A stretch of 64,000 nt of DNA, from NCBI GenBank assembly GCA_020636505.1, contig JACJXR010000001.1, positions 248,001-312,000 on the forward strand. The letters run 5' to 3'. Of this stretch, positions 1-10,500 are shown in pieces. Numbering within the stretch: the first letter of the stretch is position 1; each line of letters begins with the position of its first letter. The notes under the pieces were generated by a model. It saw only the letters and a list, made by a program, of their open reading frames with translations. It ran no database searches and was not told the DNA's origin. A program made the position numbers and the translations under genes. The DNA is from Chitinophagales bacterium. Lineage in GTDB: Bacteria > Bacteroidota > Bacteroidia > Chitinophagales > Chitinophagaceae.

Positions 1-1112
1 GTACCGGCTTGGGACAATACAGCCGACTGCTCATCTCTTCTTTGATAGAAGGGTATGAAGAGCATGACTATTATTTGGTGACACCGAAAACCGGCCCCCA
101 TTACGAAGTTCCCGAACGCCCCAATACCCATCTGATACTTCCTCAAGGCATATACAGAAACCTATCGTCACTTTGGCGTACAAGCGGAGTAAAAAGCACA
201 CTAAAGAGAAATAAGATAGACCTGTATCACGGACTAAGCAATGAGATACCCATCGGGATACACAATACAAACATCAAGTCGGTGGTCACGATTCACGACT
301 TGATATTCGAACACTATCCCGAACAGTACAACAACATAGATGTAAACATCTACCGAAAGAAGTTCAAGTATGCCTCAAGCAATGCCGACAAGGTTATCGC
401 CATCAGCAACCAAACAAAGACAGACTTGATAAACTTGTATGGCATATCCGAAGACAGGATATCGGTGTGTTACCAAAGTTGCGACCCTGTTTACCAAACC
501 CTACTTGATGAAGATGTAAAACAACAAGTACTTAAGAAGTATGACCTACCAAGTGAATATCTGCTCTATGTAGGTTCCATAAACGAACGTAAAAACCTAC
601 TCAACATCTGCAAAGCTCTTTATCAATTGAAGGGTAAGCTTGATATACCATTGGTGATAATAGGAAAAGGTGGAGCATATGCCGAACAAGTGAAGCAATT
701 TATTGCCGAACAAAAAACTGAAGCTTCATTTATCTTCTTATCCGAAAAGACGAACGGCATAGACACTCCGGGTATAAGAGCCAAGCACGATATGCCCGCT
801 ATATATCAAATGGCCAAAGCCTTTATTTACCCGTCGGTATACGAAGGGTTCGGTATACCTGTACTCGAAGCTCTTTGGAGTAAAACACCTGTCATCACAT
901 CAAACACATCTTGCCTGCCTGAAACGGGCGGCGATGCGGCATATTACGTGGACCCACACAATGTGGATGAAATGGCGAATGCCATTACCAAAGTACTGGA
1001 AGACAGTACGCTTGCAGCGGAAATGATAGACAAAGGAATAAAGCACGCCAAAACATTCACACCTGAAGCTTGCGCCGATGCTGTGATGAATGAATACCTC
1101 TCTATACTTTAA
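1..1112 (+). CDS. Glycosyltransferase family 4 (GT4) protein, 5' end missing
   Basis: Transfers a sugar from an activated donor to a cell-surface glycan, probably LPS, capsule or exopolysaccharide. The reading frame is open from the window edge, and the first visible residues (TGLGQYSRLL) are the glycine-rich N-terminal loop of GT-B enzymes, so only a short N-terminus is lost. The C-terminal half has the donor-binding signature YVGSINERKN and then EGFGIPVLE, the E-x7-E motif of GT4 enzymes, near the end of the chain. The family is clear, but the acceptor and the sugar cannot be read from sequence. The stop lies 3 nt from the stop of the convergent gene at 1116. Confidence 0.9.
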   Translation, partial: TGLGQYSRLLISSLIEGYEEHDYYLVTPKTGPHYEVPERPNTHLILPQGIYRNLSSLWRTSGVKSTLKRNKIDLYHGLSNEIPIGIHNTNIKSVVTIHDLIFEHYPEQYNNIDVNIYRKKFKYASSNADKVIAISNQTKTDLINLYGISEDRISVCYQSCDPVYQTLLDEDVKQQVLKKYDLPSEYLLYVGSINERKNLLNICKALYQLKGKLDIPLVIIGKGGAYAEQVKQFIAEQKTEASFIFLSEKTNGIDTPGIRAKHDMPAIYQMAKAFIYPSVYEGFGIPVLEALWSKTPVITSNTSCLPETGGDAAYYVDPHNVDEMANAITKVLEDSTLAAEMIDKGIKHAKTFTPEACADAVMNEYLSIL

Positions 1113-1115
1113 AGA

Positions 1116-1667
1116 CTACTTATTATTCGACGGAGGATCTTGTGTTACTTTCGCCTCAGGAGCAGGTGGTGCATACAGCTTGCTACTGAGTGTTGGGAAT
1201 GATGGTTTTAACCCATCAACACCGCCTGCATTCGCCACGTCGATGAAATACCAATCTTGCCCTTTGTTCATGGATATACCCACCAATGTGGTTTGAGTTG
1301 ACACCTTGGCATTCGGCACTTTCACCTCCATATACAATGGTATCGTACACTGCCATTCTCCTGCTGTGTCTATAATATCGGAAGGCTGTCCCGGGTATAT
1401 TGCTGATATGTAATTGCCATGATTTTCATTGTTGGCTATTTGTGTCTGCATCTGAAATATCAAACCATCTCTTCCTCCTTTGGCTTCTTTTATCACCTTG
1501 GGGTGGTTGAAGTTTGCATATACACCAAAGTCTTTGTTGATAAGTGCTTCGTTCATCTTTTTTGCCGCAAGAAAAGCACCCTTTTTAGCCGCCTTCATAT
1601 CCTCTACCTGTGCGGAAGCAGCTGTGCCAAGTACCAAAAGAAACATTATCATCAAAAGCTTGTACAT
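1116..1667 (-). CDS. Small secreted protein of unknown function
   Basis: A 183-residue protein when started at the ATG at 1667. That start gives a clean signal peptide (MYKLLMIMFLLVLGTAASAQ); the longer open frame upstream has no such start. The mature part begins with a helical Lys/Ala-rich segment, continues with a mixed alpha/beta domain containing NKDFGVYANFNHPKVI and a WYFIDVANA strand, and ends in a Pro-rich tail. The layout resembles small periplasmic proteins with a SnoaL/NTF2-like fold, but this is only an impression. I do not recognise the family. It follows the TlpA-like gene on the same strand but is separated from it by a terminator, so it is probably transcribed alone. Confidence 0.7.
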   Translation of the reverse strand: MYKLLMIMFLLVLGTAASAQVEDMKAAKKGAFLAAKKMNEALINKDFGVYANFNHPKVIKEAKGGRDGLIFQMQTQIANNENHGNYISAIYPGQPSDIIDTAGEWQCTIPLYMEVKVPNAKVSTQTTLVGISMNKGQDWYFIDVANAGGVDGLKPSFPTLSSKLYAPPAPEAKVTQDPPSNNK

Positions 1668-1771
1668 ACCTATTGAATTATTGGAGCGTAAATTTATTGA
1701 ATATGCCCGTAAACAAAACCTTATTAATGTTAAAAAGGATTGGATGGAATGTGTTATTAACCTGTACTTAC

Positions 1772-1802
1772 AAAAAAGCCTCAACAACAGTTGAGGCTTT
1801 TA
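1772..1802 (-). terminator. Rho-independent terminator of the TlpA-like gene
   Basis: An 11-bp stem (AAAGCCTCAAC paired with GTTGAGGCTTT) with a 4-nt loop. Read on the minus strand it is followed by a run of T. It begins 18 nt after the stop of the gene at 1820. Confidence 0.85.
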
Positions 1803-1819
1803 ATATCAAATAGAATATC

Positions 1820-2314
1820 TTACTTGGACAGCTCCTTTATTTTTTCAAACACTTCATGTTCGCTACCCTCTTCGTACCCTTGGTGAGAGTACGCCACTTT
1901 ACCGTCTTTACCTACGATGATGGTAAAAGGTACCGTTCTGAAATTAAGAGAGCGCATAAGGTCTGAGTTGGTATCGATGAAATATGGGAAATCCCAACCT
2001 TGAGACTTTGCATAACTACGTACCAAACCTTCGGCACGTGCTTCGTCGACAGAAACCGTCATATAGTTGAAATCCACTTCTTTCTTCCACTCAGGCATTA
2101 TTTTGATGACATTCTTGATCTCTTTTTTACACGGTACACACCATGTTGCCCAAAAGTTCACCAAAGTCACCTTACCTTCTTCAACCGTATTATTGAAATC
2201 TACTTTTTTGTTGGTTTTCAGGTCTTTAATCTGAGTATTCGGCAAACTACCACTCTGAGCCCAAACATTGGATATGGCGAAAACAGCCATTATCAATACA
2301 ATCATTTTTTTCAT
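1820..2314 (-). CDS. TlpA-like thioredoxin-fold disulfide reductase, exported
   Basis: A 164-residue periplasmic thiol-disulfide oxidoreductase of the TlpA/ResA type. Residues 1-19 form a signal peptide (MKKMIVLIMAVFAISNVWA). The redox motif WATWCVPCKK is near residue 55, followed by the second half of a thioredoxin fold with the cis-Pro segment FRTVPFTIIVGKDG. These proteins reduce or repair disulfides in exported proteins or support cytochrome c maturation; which one applies cannot be told here. It is divergent from the outer-membrane protein gene at 2412, with a short shared upstream region holding a dyad at 2351-2367. Confidence 0.9.
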   Translation of the reverse strand: MKKMIVLIMAVFAISNVWAQSGSLPNTQIKDLKTNKKVDFNNTVEEGKVTLVNFWATWCVPCKKEIKNVIKIMPEWKKEVDFNYMTVSVDEARAEGLVRSYAKSQGWDFPYFIDTNSDLMRSLNFRTVPFTIIVGKDGKVAYSHQGYEEGSEHEVFEKIKELSK

Positions 2315-2350
2315 CTATGATACATTTTTATAAAGAAACAAACGAAAACC

Positions 2351-2367
2351 TTGCCAAAGTATGGCAA
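2351..2367. promoter_or_regulatory. TTGCCA-N5-TGGCAA dyad between divergent genes
   Basis: A perfect 6+6 inverted repeat with a 5-bp spacer. It lies between the start of the TlpA-like gene (2314) and the likely start of the DUF6029-like gene (2412). On the minus strand the spacer forms CATACTTTGG, close to the Bacteroidota -7 box, so an operator over a promoter is possible. No regulator is encoded next to it. Confidence 0.35.
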
Positions 2368-2411
2368 AGTTTCTAAATTCGGAAAATTTTATAATAATCC
2401 AATACCTCGTG

Positions 2412-4004
2412 ATGAAAAGATTTATCGTTGTTTTAACAATACTTTTATCAATTACCTTATCATATAATAATGTTTCGGCACAAGGGCATTTGTCGGGAGA
2501 TTTGATGATGAATGTAAACTTCTTCAATCGCGATACTGCTATTAACGCATCGGACAATCCACTATATGACAACGTGCTGAGCGGAGGTGAGGGTTGGCTC
2601 AATTTGCGCTACTACAACAAAGGCTTCACAGCTACAGTTAGGGTAGATGCATTTCACAATTCTAACAGATATAACCCGATACAAACACTGAACGGATATG
2701 GCTTGGGCGCATGGAGCCTAAGCAAAGACATAGATGACCTGAGCATAACTGCGGGATATATATATGATCAAATAGGAAGTGGTATACTATTCAGGGCATA
2801 TGAAGATAGAGGGCTTCTTATAGACAACGCCTTAGTAGGTATACGCCTTAAGTACCAACTTACAGACAATATCAGCTTTAAGGGTTTCACCGGTCAGCAG
2901 AAGTTTCTTTACGAGCGTTACAAACCAATAATCAAAGGTGCTAATGTAGAAGGTAGTTTCTCCATAGGTGATAATATCTTCCTTACACCGGGTATTGGTG
3001 CTTTGAACAGAACCTTTGATCAGGATAACATGGACGAGATGGTGTCGAGCATCAACAGCCAACCACTGGCTACTCGTTTTGTACCTGTATATAATATGTA
3101 TTCTTTCACTGCTTATAACAACCTTACTATAGGCGGTGTAAACTGGTATATAGAAGGCTGTTACAAAACAGATGATAACATTATAGGACAAAGCGGCCTG
3201 TTGGAGCTGCGTCCGGGTAATGTAGTTTTCACTACACTAGGTTATGCTCGTAAAGGTTTTGCAGTGAATTTCACAGGTAAACGTACTGAGAACTTTGAAA
3301 TGCGCACTTCACCTAACGAAGTGCTGATACGCGGATTAATGAACTGGCAGCCAATTGTTGCACGTCTTCGCCCGCAAAGATTGATGGCGAGGTATACACC
3401 GGCTACGCTAAACCTTTCTGAAATAGCAGGTGGCGGAGATGTATTGATCGCTCCTAATGAAGACCTGAGCATTACGCTTAACTATACACACATCAATACA
3501 CTACAGGATGTAAAACTTTACCGTGAAGGATATTTTGAGGTAGACTACCGTGGATGGGAGTCGATAAAGTTGAATGCAGGTATACAGTATATGGAGTACA
3601 ATCAAGAGTTGTATCAGGTAAAACCATTAGTACCCATCATTGTAGCTTACACTCCATTCTTTGAGGTTACGTACTTGTTCAATAGTAAAACATCTATACG
3701 TACTGAGTGGGAATATCAAGCTACACAGCAGGATTTCGGTTCATGGATATTCGGACTTGTAGAACTAAACATTGCTCCTAAATGGTCGTTTGCCGTGTCT
3801 GACATGTACAACTTCGATCCGGGTCCTGCAGCAACTACCGGTAGCCAGCACTACTACAATATATTTGTAGCCCATACAAAAGGCCCGCACCGCTTTACAG
3901 CATCATATGCAAAGCAGGTTGAAGGTATCAACTGTACAGGTGGTGTATGTAGGTATGAGCCGGCATTCAGTGGTTTCCGCCTTGGTTTAACAACAAGTTT
4001 CTAA
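2412..4004 (+). CDS. Outer-membrane beta-barrel protein, DUF6029-like
   Basis: A 530-residue protein started at the ATG at 2412, which gives a typical signal peptide (MKRFIVVLTILLSITLSYNN then VSAQG); the 17 codons upstream of it are not signal-like. The mature chain is a series of alternating aromatic and polar strands, such as WSLSKDIDDLSITAGYIYDQ, typical of outer-membrane beta-barrels, and ends in a Phe (LGLTTSF), the usual barrel signal. Size and motifs fit the DUF6029 family of Bacteroidota, whose function is unknown. The divergent TlpA-like thioredoxin is the only contextual clue and suggests an envelope redox or assembly role, which is inference. Confidence 0.8.
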   Translation: MKRFIVVLTILLSITLSYNNVSAQGHLSGDLMMNVNFFNRDTAINASDNPLYDNVLSGGEGWLNLRYYNKGFTATVRVDAFHNSNRYNPIQTLNGYGLGAWSLSKDIDDLSITAGYIYDQIGSGILFRAYEDRGLLIDNALVGIRLKYQLTDNISFKGFTGQQKFLYERYKPIIKGANVEGSFSIGDNIFLTPGIGALNRTFDQDNMDEMVSSINSQPLATRFVPVYNMYSFTAYNNLTIGGVNWYIEGCYKTDDNIIGQSGLLELRPGNVVFTTLGYARKGFAVNFTGKRTENFEMRTSPNEVLIRGLMNWQPIVARLRPQRLMARYTPATLNLSEIAGGGDVLIAPNEDLSITLNYTHINTLQDVKLYREGYFEVDYRGWESIKLNAGIQYMEYNQELYQVKPLVPIIVAYTPFFEVTYLFNSKTSIRTEWEYQATQQDFGSWIFGLVELNIAPKWSFAVSDMYNFDPGPAATTGSQHYYNIFVAHTKGPHRFTASYAKQVEGINCTGGVCRYEPAFSGFRLGLTTSF

Positions 4005-4026
4005 ACATCATTTTATATTAACTTAC

Positions 4027-4057
4027 AAAGCGGTTCAAACAACGAACCGCTTTTTTT
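4027..4057 (+). terminator. Rho-independent terminator after the DUF6029-like gene
   Basis: A 10-bp stem (AAAGCGGTTC paired with GAACCGCTTT) with a 7-nt loop, followed by T residues. It ends only 17 nt before the nadB start. Confidence 0.85.
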
Positions 4058-4073
4058 GTTTCAATTTTTAGAG

Positions 4074-5672
4074 ATGTCGCAAACAGACTTTTTGGTAATA
4101 GGCTCGGGGATAGCAGGTTTGACCTTTGCTGTAAAAACAGCCAAACGTTTTCCTGATAAGAAGATCACTGTACTGACCAAAGTGAATACAGATGAAACCA
4201 ATACCAAGTATGCGCAGGGCGGCATTGCAGTGGTCAACGATACTGAAAATGATAGTTTTAAAAAGCATATAGATGATACATTGACTGCCGGTGACGGGCT
4301 GTGTAACGAAGAAGTGGTATCACTTGTTGTACAAGAAGGGCCTGAACGTGTAAACGAAATAATAGACTGGGGAACAAAGTTTGATAAAGACAAAGACGGC
4401 GACTACAAACGAGGTAAAGAAGGAGGGCATTCCGAGCACCGGATACTGCATCACAAAGACGTTACAGGAAATGAGATAGAGCGCGCACTGATAGCTGAGG
4501 TAAGCAAGTATAAAAACATCGTTATCCAAAACCATTGGTATGTGGTGGACATCATCACACAGCACCATTTGGGTTATTTGGTTACGAAATCCACACCTGA
4601 TGTTACATGCTATGGTGTATATGCGCTGAACCTGCAAACGAACAAAATAGAGAAAATTCTATCTCGTATAACATTGATGGCTTCCGGAGGTGCCGGGCAA
4701 GCATATAGAGCCACCACTAACCCCAAAATAGCCACCGGAGACGGTATAGCCATGGTGTACCGTGCCAAAGGACGTATAGAGAACATGGAGTTCATACAGT
4801 TCCATCCCACAGCATTGCACGAAGCGGGTGTAAGTCCGTCTTTCTTAATAACTGAAGCTGTACGTGGCGATGGGGGGATACTAAGGAATAAGCATGGCGA
4901 TGCATTCATGAAACATTATGATGAGCGTGCAGACCTTGCACCTCGTGATATAGTGGCAAGAGCGATAGATAATGAGATGAAGGTGAACGGTACGGAGCAT
5001 GTGTATCTGGACTGTAAGCATATGGACAGAGAAAAGTTCTTGAACCACTTCCCCAACATTTACGCAAAGTGCAAGAGCATCGGCTTGGATGTATTTGAGC
5101 ATATGATTCCTGTGGCACCTGCGGCTCACTATTGTTGCGGTGGTATCAAGTCGGACGAGAACGGAAGAACTTCCATAAACAATCTATATGCCTGTGGAGA
5201 ATGCTCCAGCACAGGCTTACACGGAGCCAATAGGCTTGCGTCCAACTCGCTACTTGAAGCATTGGTATTTGCACACCGATGTGCCGAAGATGCAGCACTC
5301 CATTTAGACCAAACGATCATCGAAGAAAAAATACCCGACTGGAATGCAGAAGGCACGAGCACTCCAAAGGAGATGATATTGATAACGCAAAGCCTGAAAG
5401 AGGTACAGCAAATAATGAGTGACTACGTGGGTATCGTACGCAACGACATCCGTTTGCAAAGAGCCATGCGTAGACTCGACCTCCTGCATGAAGAGACAGA
5501 AGACCTGTATAGAACAAGCACACTATCTCCACAGCTATGCGAATTGAGGAACCTTATTACAATCGGGTACCTGATAGTAAAGAGTGCACAGTTCAGGAAA
5601 GAAAGCAGAGGTTTACACTATAACGTAGACTTCCCCGAAAAAAGCAGTCAATTACAAAATGTGGTGCTTTAA
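4074..5672 (+). CDS. nadB: L-aspartate oxidase
   Basis: Oxidises L-aspartate to iminoaspartate with FAD, the first step of de novo NAD synthesis; the product goes to quinolinate synthase NadA. The start at 4074 gives MSQTDFLVIGSGIAGL, placing the dinucleotide-binding GSGIAG at residues 10-15. The upstream part of the open frame runs through a terminator and is not coding. Other family marks are TKYAQGGIAVV, the substrate segment HPTALHEAG, HYCCGGI and the flavin-binding LHGANRLASNSLLEALVF, followed by the helical C-terminal domain. The length of 532 residues is normal. nadA and nadC are not beside it. Its last 4 nt overlap the end of the convergent ABC exporter gene. A fumarate reductase flavoprotein is excluded by length and motif set. 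Confidence 0.95.
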   Translation: MSQTDFLVIGSGIAGLTFAVKTAKRFPDKKITVLTKVNTDETNTKYAQGGIAVVNDTENDSFKKHIDDTLTAGDGLCNEEVVSLVVQEGPERVNEIIDWGTKFDKDKDGDYKRGKEGGHSEHRILHHKDVTGNEIERALIAEVSKYKNIVIQNHWYVVDIITQHHLGYLVTKSTPDVTCYGVYALNLQTNKIEKILSRITLMASGGAGQAYRATTNPKIATGDGIAMVYRAKGRIENMEFIQFHPTALHEAGVSPSFLITEAVRGDGGILRNKHGDAFMKHYDERADLAPRDIVARAIDNEMKVNGTEHVYLDCKHMDREKFLNHFPNIYAKCKSIGLDVFEHMIPVAPAAHYCCGGIKSDENGRTSINNLYACGECSSTGLHGANRLASNSLLEALVFAHRCAEDAALHLDQTIIEEKIPDWNAEGTSTPKEMILITQSLKEVQQIMSDYVGIVRNDIRLQRAMRRLDLLHEETEDLYRTSTLSPQLCELRNLITIGYLIVKSAQFRKESRGLHYNVDFPEKSSQLQNVVL

Positions 5673-7441
5673 GCCAACTTGGCTTGAAGCACATCTTGCT
5701 TGCGCTCACCTATCTGTTGCCTCCACATGGCATAATACAGTCCTTTGTCACTTAGTAGTGTATCATGTGTACCTGTTTCCACAATATGGCCTTTCTCTAG
5801 TACATATATCTTATCGGCGTGCATGATGGTGGAAAGCCGATGTGCGATCATCACTGTTATATGCTCTCGTTTTGAGGTGACATCTCTTATGGTGTCCGAA
5901 ATCTCTTCTTCAGTCAATGAATCCAAGGCAGAAGTGGCTTCATCGAATATCATCAATCTAGGATGTCTTAGCAAGGCTCTTGCTATGGACAATCTTTGAC
6001 GCTCACCACCTGACAACTTCAACCCACCTTCTCCGATAACAGTATCTATACCATTCTCGGCTCTGTCCAACAAGTTTTGGCAAGCTGCACTTCTCAACAC
6101 TTTCAATATTTCATCGTCTTTGGCGGAAGGATTCACGAACAACAAGTTTTCCTTTATGGTACCTGAGAACAATTGAGTGTCTTGTGTCACGAAACCTATT
6201 TGCGTGCGCAACTCATCGAAGTCTATATCCTGCGCATTGATATCGTTGTAGTATATACTGCCTACATTAGGATAATATAAACCCACCAAAAGCTTCACCA
6301 GTGTGGTTTTACCGGAACCCGAAGGACCCACAAAAGCAACTGTTTCTCCCTTTTTCACCTCGAAAGATATGTTGTCCAAAGCAGGGTGAATGGCTGTTTT
6401 ATGTTTGAATATTACTCCGTCAAAATTCAATTTGCTTATCTCTCCAAGATGTTTCGGTTGCGCAGGTTTTTTCTCCACCTCTTTACTGAAGAGCGTTTTG
6501 AGATTCCCTAAAGATGCTTCTGCCTCGCGGTATGAAATGATAATATTACCCAACTCTTGCAATGGACCGAAAATGAAGAATGTATAGAACTGCATCGTCA
6601 CCATGGAGCCAAGTGTAAGCTCATTGTGGAATATGAAATACAATAAAGCAAACATGATGCTTTGGCGCAAGAAGTTCACGAATGTGCCTTGCACAAAAGA
6701 TATGGAGCGTATGCTCCTCACCTTCTTCAACTCCAGTCCAAGTATCTTGATGGTATTGGCATTGAGCCTGCGTACTTCTTGCTGTGTCAAGCCGAGGCTT
6801 TTCACCAACTCAATATTCCGCAAAGACTCTGTCGTAGAGCCTGCAAGAGCAGTGGTTTCTTTAACGATATTCTTTTGTATGGACTTTATTCGCTTACTCA
6901 ATGCATTGGTGAGCATACCCAACAAAACAGCACCCCCGAGGTATATAACCACCAACCAAGAGTTGAGCGTAAATGCATATATCATCACAAATACGATACC
7001 CACCAATGTGGTGAACAGTACATTGATGAACACACTTATGAACTTTTCGCAATCGGAACGCACTTTTTGCAGTATCGACAATGTCTCACCACTACGTTGA
7101 TCTTCAAAATCGTCGTAAGGAAGTTTTAATGCATGCCTCAACCCATCGGTATACAACCTTGCACCAAACTTCTGAATCACGACATTTACCGTATAATCTT
7201 GAAATGCTTTGGCGATACGTGAAACCATGGCCGTACCCACGAGCATCAGCAATCCCATACCCACACCCTTTATAAACTCTTGCTCCGTCCACTTGCCGGG
7301 CTGTTTTGCAAAGGGGTCGATAATGTACTTACCGAATATATATGGGTCTAACAATGAGAATATCTGATTGACAGCAGCCAAAAACAAGGCAAGCACTATC
7401 AACCCTTTATATCGACTTAAATATTGGAGTAAAAGCTTCAT
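5669..7441 (-). CDS. ABC exporter, fused permease and ATPase
   Basis: A 590-residue half-transporter of the MsbA/MDR type. The first 330 residues hold six membrane helices, beginning YLSRYKGLIVLALFLAAVNQ. The nucleotide-binding domain has Walker A GPSGSGKTT near residue 372, a Q-loop (GFVTQDTQLFSG), the ABC signature LSGGERQRLSIARALL, Walker B LMIFDEATSALD near 497 and the H-loop IAHRLS. Such dimers export lipids, peptides or drugs; the substrate is not readable. It stands alone, tail-to-tail with nadB, and has a TACCTTTG promoter box just upstream. Confidence 0.92.
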   Translation of the reverse strand: MKLLLQYLSRYKGLIVLALFLAAVNQIFSLLDPYIFGKYIIDPFAKQPGKWTEQEFIKGVGMGLLMLVGTAMVSRIAKAFQDYTVNVVIQKFGARLYTDGLRHALKLPYDDFEDQRSGETLSILQKVRSDCEKFISVFINVLFTTLVGIVFVMIYAFTLNSWLVVIYLGGAVLLGMLTNALSKRIKSIQKNIVKETTALAGSTTESLRNIELVKSLGLTQQEVRRLNANTIKILGLELKKVRSIRSISFVQGTFVNFLRQSIMFALLYFIFHNELTLGSMVTMQFYTFFIFGPLQELGNIIISYREAEASLGNLKTLFSKEVEKKPAQPKHLGEISKLNFDGVIFKHKTAIHPALDNISFEVKKGETVAFVGPSGSGKTTLVKLLVGLYYPNVGSIYYNDINAQDIDFDELRTQIGFVTQDTQLFSGTIKENLLFVNPSAKDDEILKVLRSAACQNLLDRAENGIDTVIGEGGLKLSGGERQRLSIARALLRHPRLMIFDEATSALDSLTEEEISDTIRDVTSKREHITVMIAHRLSTIMHADKIYVLEKGHIVETGTHDTLLSDKGLYYAMWRQQIGERKQDVLQAKLA

Positions 7442-7457
7442 GGAAAATAAATTGGGT

Positions 7458-7465
7458 CAAAGGTA
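7458..7465 (-). promoter_or_regulatory. -7 promoter box of the ABC exporter gene
   Basis: TACCTTTG on the minus strand matches the Bacteroidota -7 consensus TAnnTTTG and lies 16 nt upstream of the start codon. Candidate -33 TTG triplets lie 17 and 22 bp further upstream, neither at the ideal spacing. Confidence 0.5.
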
Positions 7466-7520
7466 TGACCTTAGTTCTTGCCCAAGGCAATAGGCGATTA
7501 AGATATATCTATAAAAACAA

Positions 7521-7544
7521 AAAGCCCCACAAATGCGGGGCTTT
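7521..7544 (-). terminator. Rho-independent terminator of array gene A
   Basis: AAAGCCCC paired with GGGGCTTT around an 8-nt loop. On the minus strand it runs into a T-rich tract, 23 nt after the stop of the gene at 7567. Confidence 0.85.
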
Positions 7545-7566
7545 GAAAACTAAAAACTACTACAAT

Positions 7567-10500
7567 TTATTTCATAACTGTAAAGGCCTTTGTTATTGTG
7601 GCGTCGCCAACGCGTACACGTAACATATAGTATCCTTTAGGCAATGCACTTACATCGATCGTATGTTTTTGCTTGCCGTTTATGTTCTGCTCTTTATATA
7701 CCACCACGCCTATATTGTTTATCACAGTCAGGTCGTCGATGACATCAACACCACCGTTGACATCGATGGTTATATTGTCTTTCGCAGGGTTTGGATATAC
7801 AGTTACACTGTTCTCGCTGATAACATCATCCACATTAAGAGCGTAGCCCAACTGAATGGTATCCGTACCACAAGTGTTATAGAGAACAAGACGAACGTAC
7901 AAGTCACCGTCAATCACCTTGGTCAGTTGTTTCTGTGTGCTTGTGGTTCCATCGCTGAATATCCACATCACACCGTCAACATTCACAGGGTTGCTCGGAC
8001 TGAAGAAGTAGCTGTTGCCATTCTTAACGTAAGATATACCGTTAGCCGAAGGCAATGGATCTATCTGTACGCTTATTACATCCTGATCCATACAGTTAGG
8101 ACCTGCATCAACCGTTACAGAGTAAGTACCTGTTTTGGTAACCGTAATCTTTTGAGTTGTGGCACCGTTGCTCCAAGTGTACTTGGCACCCGGATAACCG
8201 GCATCCAACACAATAGGAGATCCTGTGTTTGCACAAACTTTTATGTCATTACCAAGGTCGACAGTCAACGGACCTGAAGTAACAGGCTGTACAGGTGATG
8301 TAGCGGCACAACCTATATTTTCCACAACTACCGTATAGTTACCCGGCGCTTGCACTTGGTAATTAACACTGTTGGCACCGGGTATGTTATTACCATCCAA
8401 CTGCCATTGGTAAGTCAAACCCGTGCCTTGTTGCGTAGACAATGTAAGGTTGCTACCGGTACAATAAGTAGGATTGGAACTTGGCACGATGATCGAATTC
8501 GGTGCGGCGATAGTACTCACTGAAACAGGTATCGACTCTGCAATACTTGTTCCTTTCTTTATCACAACCGTATAGTCGCCGGGTAGAGTAGCCAAATAAG
8601 TAGACTGATTCGCACCCGATATGTTCACACCGTTTCTTTTCCATTGATAATCGTACCCTGTACCCGTATTGGCGAACAACTGTACGTTATCGCCATTACA
8701 AATAATGGTGGATCCGAATACGGATATGTACGCTGAGAATATCTCTCCATCTGTTGTACCTGTAAAGTTTCCGAATGCATTCAGGAATGTGGTACTCATA
8801 TTATTTGTAGCACCGTTGGTGTTGCTCTTGACACCATTGTACCCTGTCCAGTTGTTACTGTTGAACTGGTGAGCCAACTTAATGGTGTTTTCAGAAGGCA
8901 TATTGCCCAACCAAATATCCATGTATGACAATTCAAAATCAAAAGCGTAAGTATTGCTTGAGGACAATGCCTTGATGTTTGTATAGAAATACATGTAGTC
9001 GTTATAGTTGAATGATGGGCCTTTTCTACCGCTGTATTGCCTTACATCCAACTGAGACGTGATCTTCAAACTATTGCTCCACGATACTTTGGCAACAAGG
9101 TTACCACCGAAATAGAACTCTTGCATATCACCGGGATCTGCAGTAGCAGGTACTGCTGTTGCCAATGGAGGGTCCACAACCGGATCGAATTCGTAAGCAC
9201 CTATATCAGGCACACCATCGGCACGGTTCAACACTCTGTTGCTTCCGTTGATGTCTATCGCATTACCCGGCAAATGAACACCACGACCGTTCAACGACCA
9301 ACTTGCATTGTTTGTAGGGTCAGGCTCAAGATTCATATCGCTTGTAAAACCCGGATCGTACGATATGGAGTTCATATCATTGCTAGAAGCAGTACGCCAG
9401 TCTGCAATAGTTTTAAATGTTCCTGATGGACTTCCTCTTTGAACAAGATTAGTTCCGCTTGTGTACAGGTTGTTATAATCGTATGAGTTGTTATTACCTA
9501 TATAATATATATAAGCCGCAAGACCTGTACCCTTGTTGGAGAATACGTTGTTTCGTATCGTGTTATTGCTGTACGAAGTAGAGTTTGAATAATAGAACCT
9601 TGCAGATTGGCTTGATGCAGATGAGCTCACAACATTGATACTGTTGTTCACAAAGTTCTGATACCTGCTGTAATAAGCATATATACCATAAGCGGTAGAA
9701 TTACCACTATTGATAGCCACAGTATTGTTTACCATGTAGCCCATGTTTGATGTAGACGAGCCATCGTTGTAATAGAAACGCATTCCGTATTTGGTACCCG
9801 ATCCTGTAATGGCAATCTTGTTACCTATCACCTCCAATTGGTTATCGCTGTAATAGGCGAAAACACCATAGTGTGTGGTAGGCGAGTTGATGGCACTTAT
9901 TTCATTGTACCTGAATTTCAAATTGCTTGTGTAATAGAAATAGGTAGAGTATACATATGCATCTTTGATGGTATTCTCTTCGAAAATGTGGTTCTTGGTA
10001 AGACCTGAAGAAGATGTACTTGTACCAATCCAATATATACCATAGTAACCTCTGTTTATTGTATTACCTATCAGTACGTTGTCAGAACCTGTAAGCCCGC
10101 TGGCATATATACCTGCCGTGCTGCTGCTTGTGCTTGTTGTAGAGGCGTTCAGCACACAGTTAAGCACACTGTCTTCAGAGGACCCTCCGGAGAACTCCAA
10201 TACGTGCCCCGCGTTATTCCCCAATGAGGTGATCGTTATGTCTTTTATCGTTATGTACGAGGCATTACTCAAATGCATCACATAGCTGTCTCCAACCGGA
10301 GTGGCTTGGACAACAACACCGCTTGCATTGTTATTAGCCGATTGGAACGTTATTCTGTTTGTTGAATTCGCACCGTATATGTTATTCAAAACAACAGGGT
10401 CTGAATATGTACCGTTATCTATGTTCATGGTAACAGGTCCACAAACACCATAGGCATTCAGCGCATCCGCGGCTGCTTTCACTGTTGGGAAGTCTTTACC

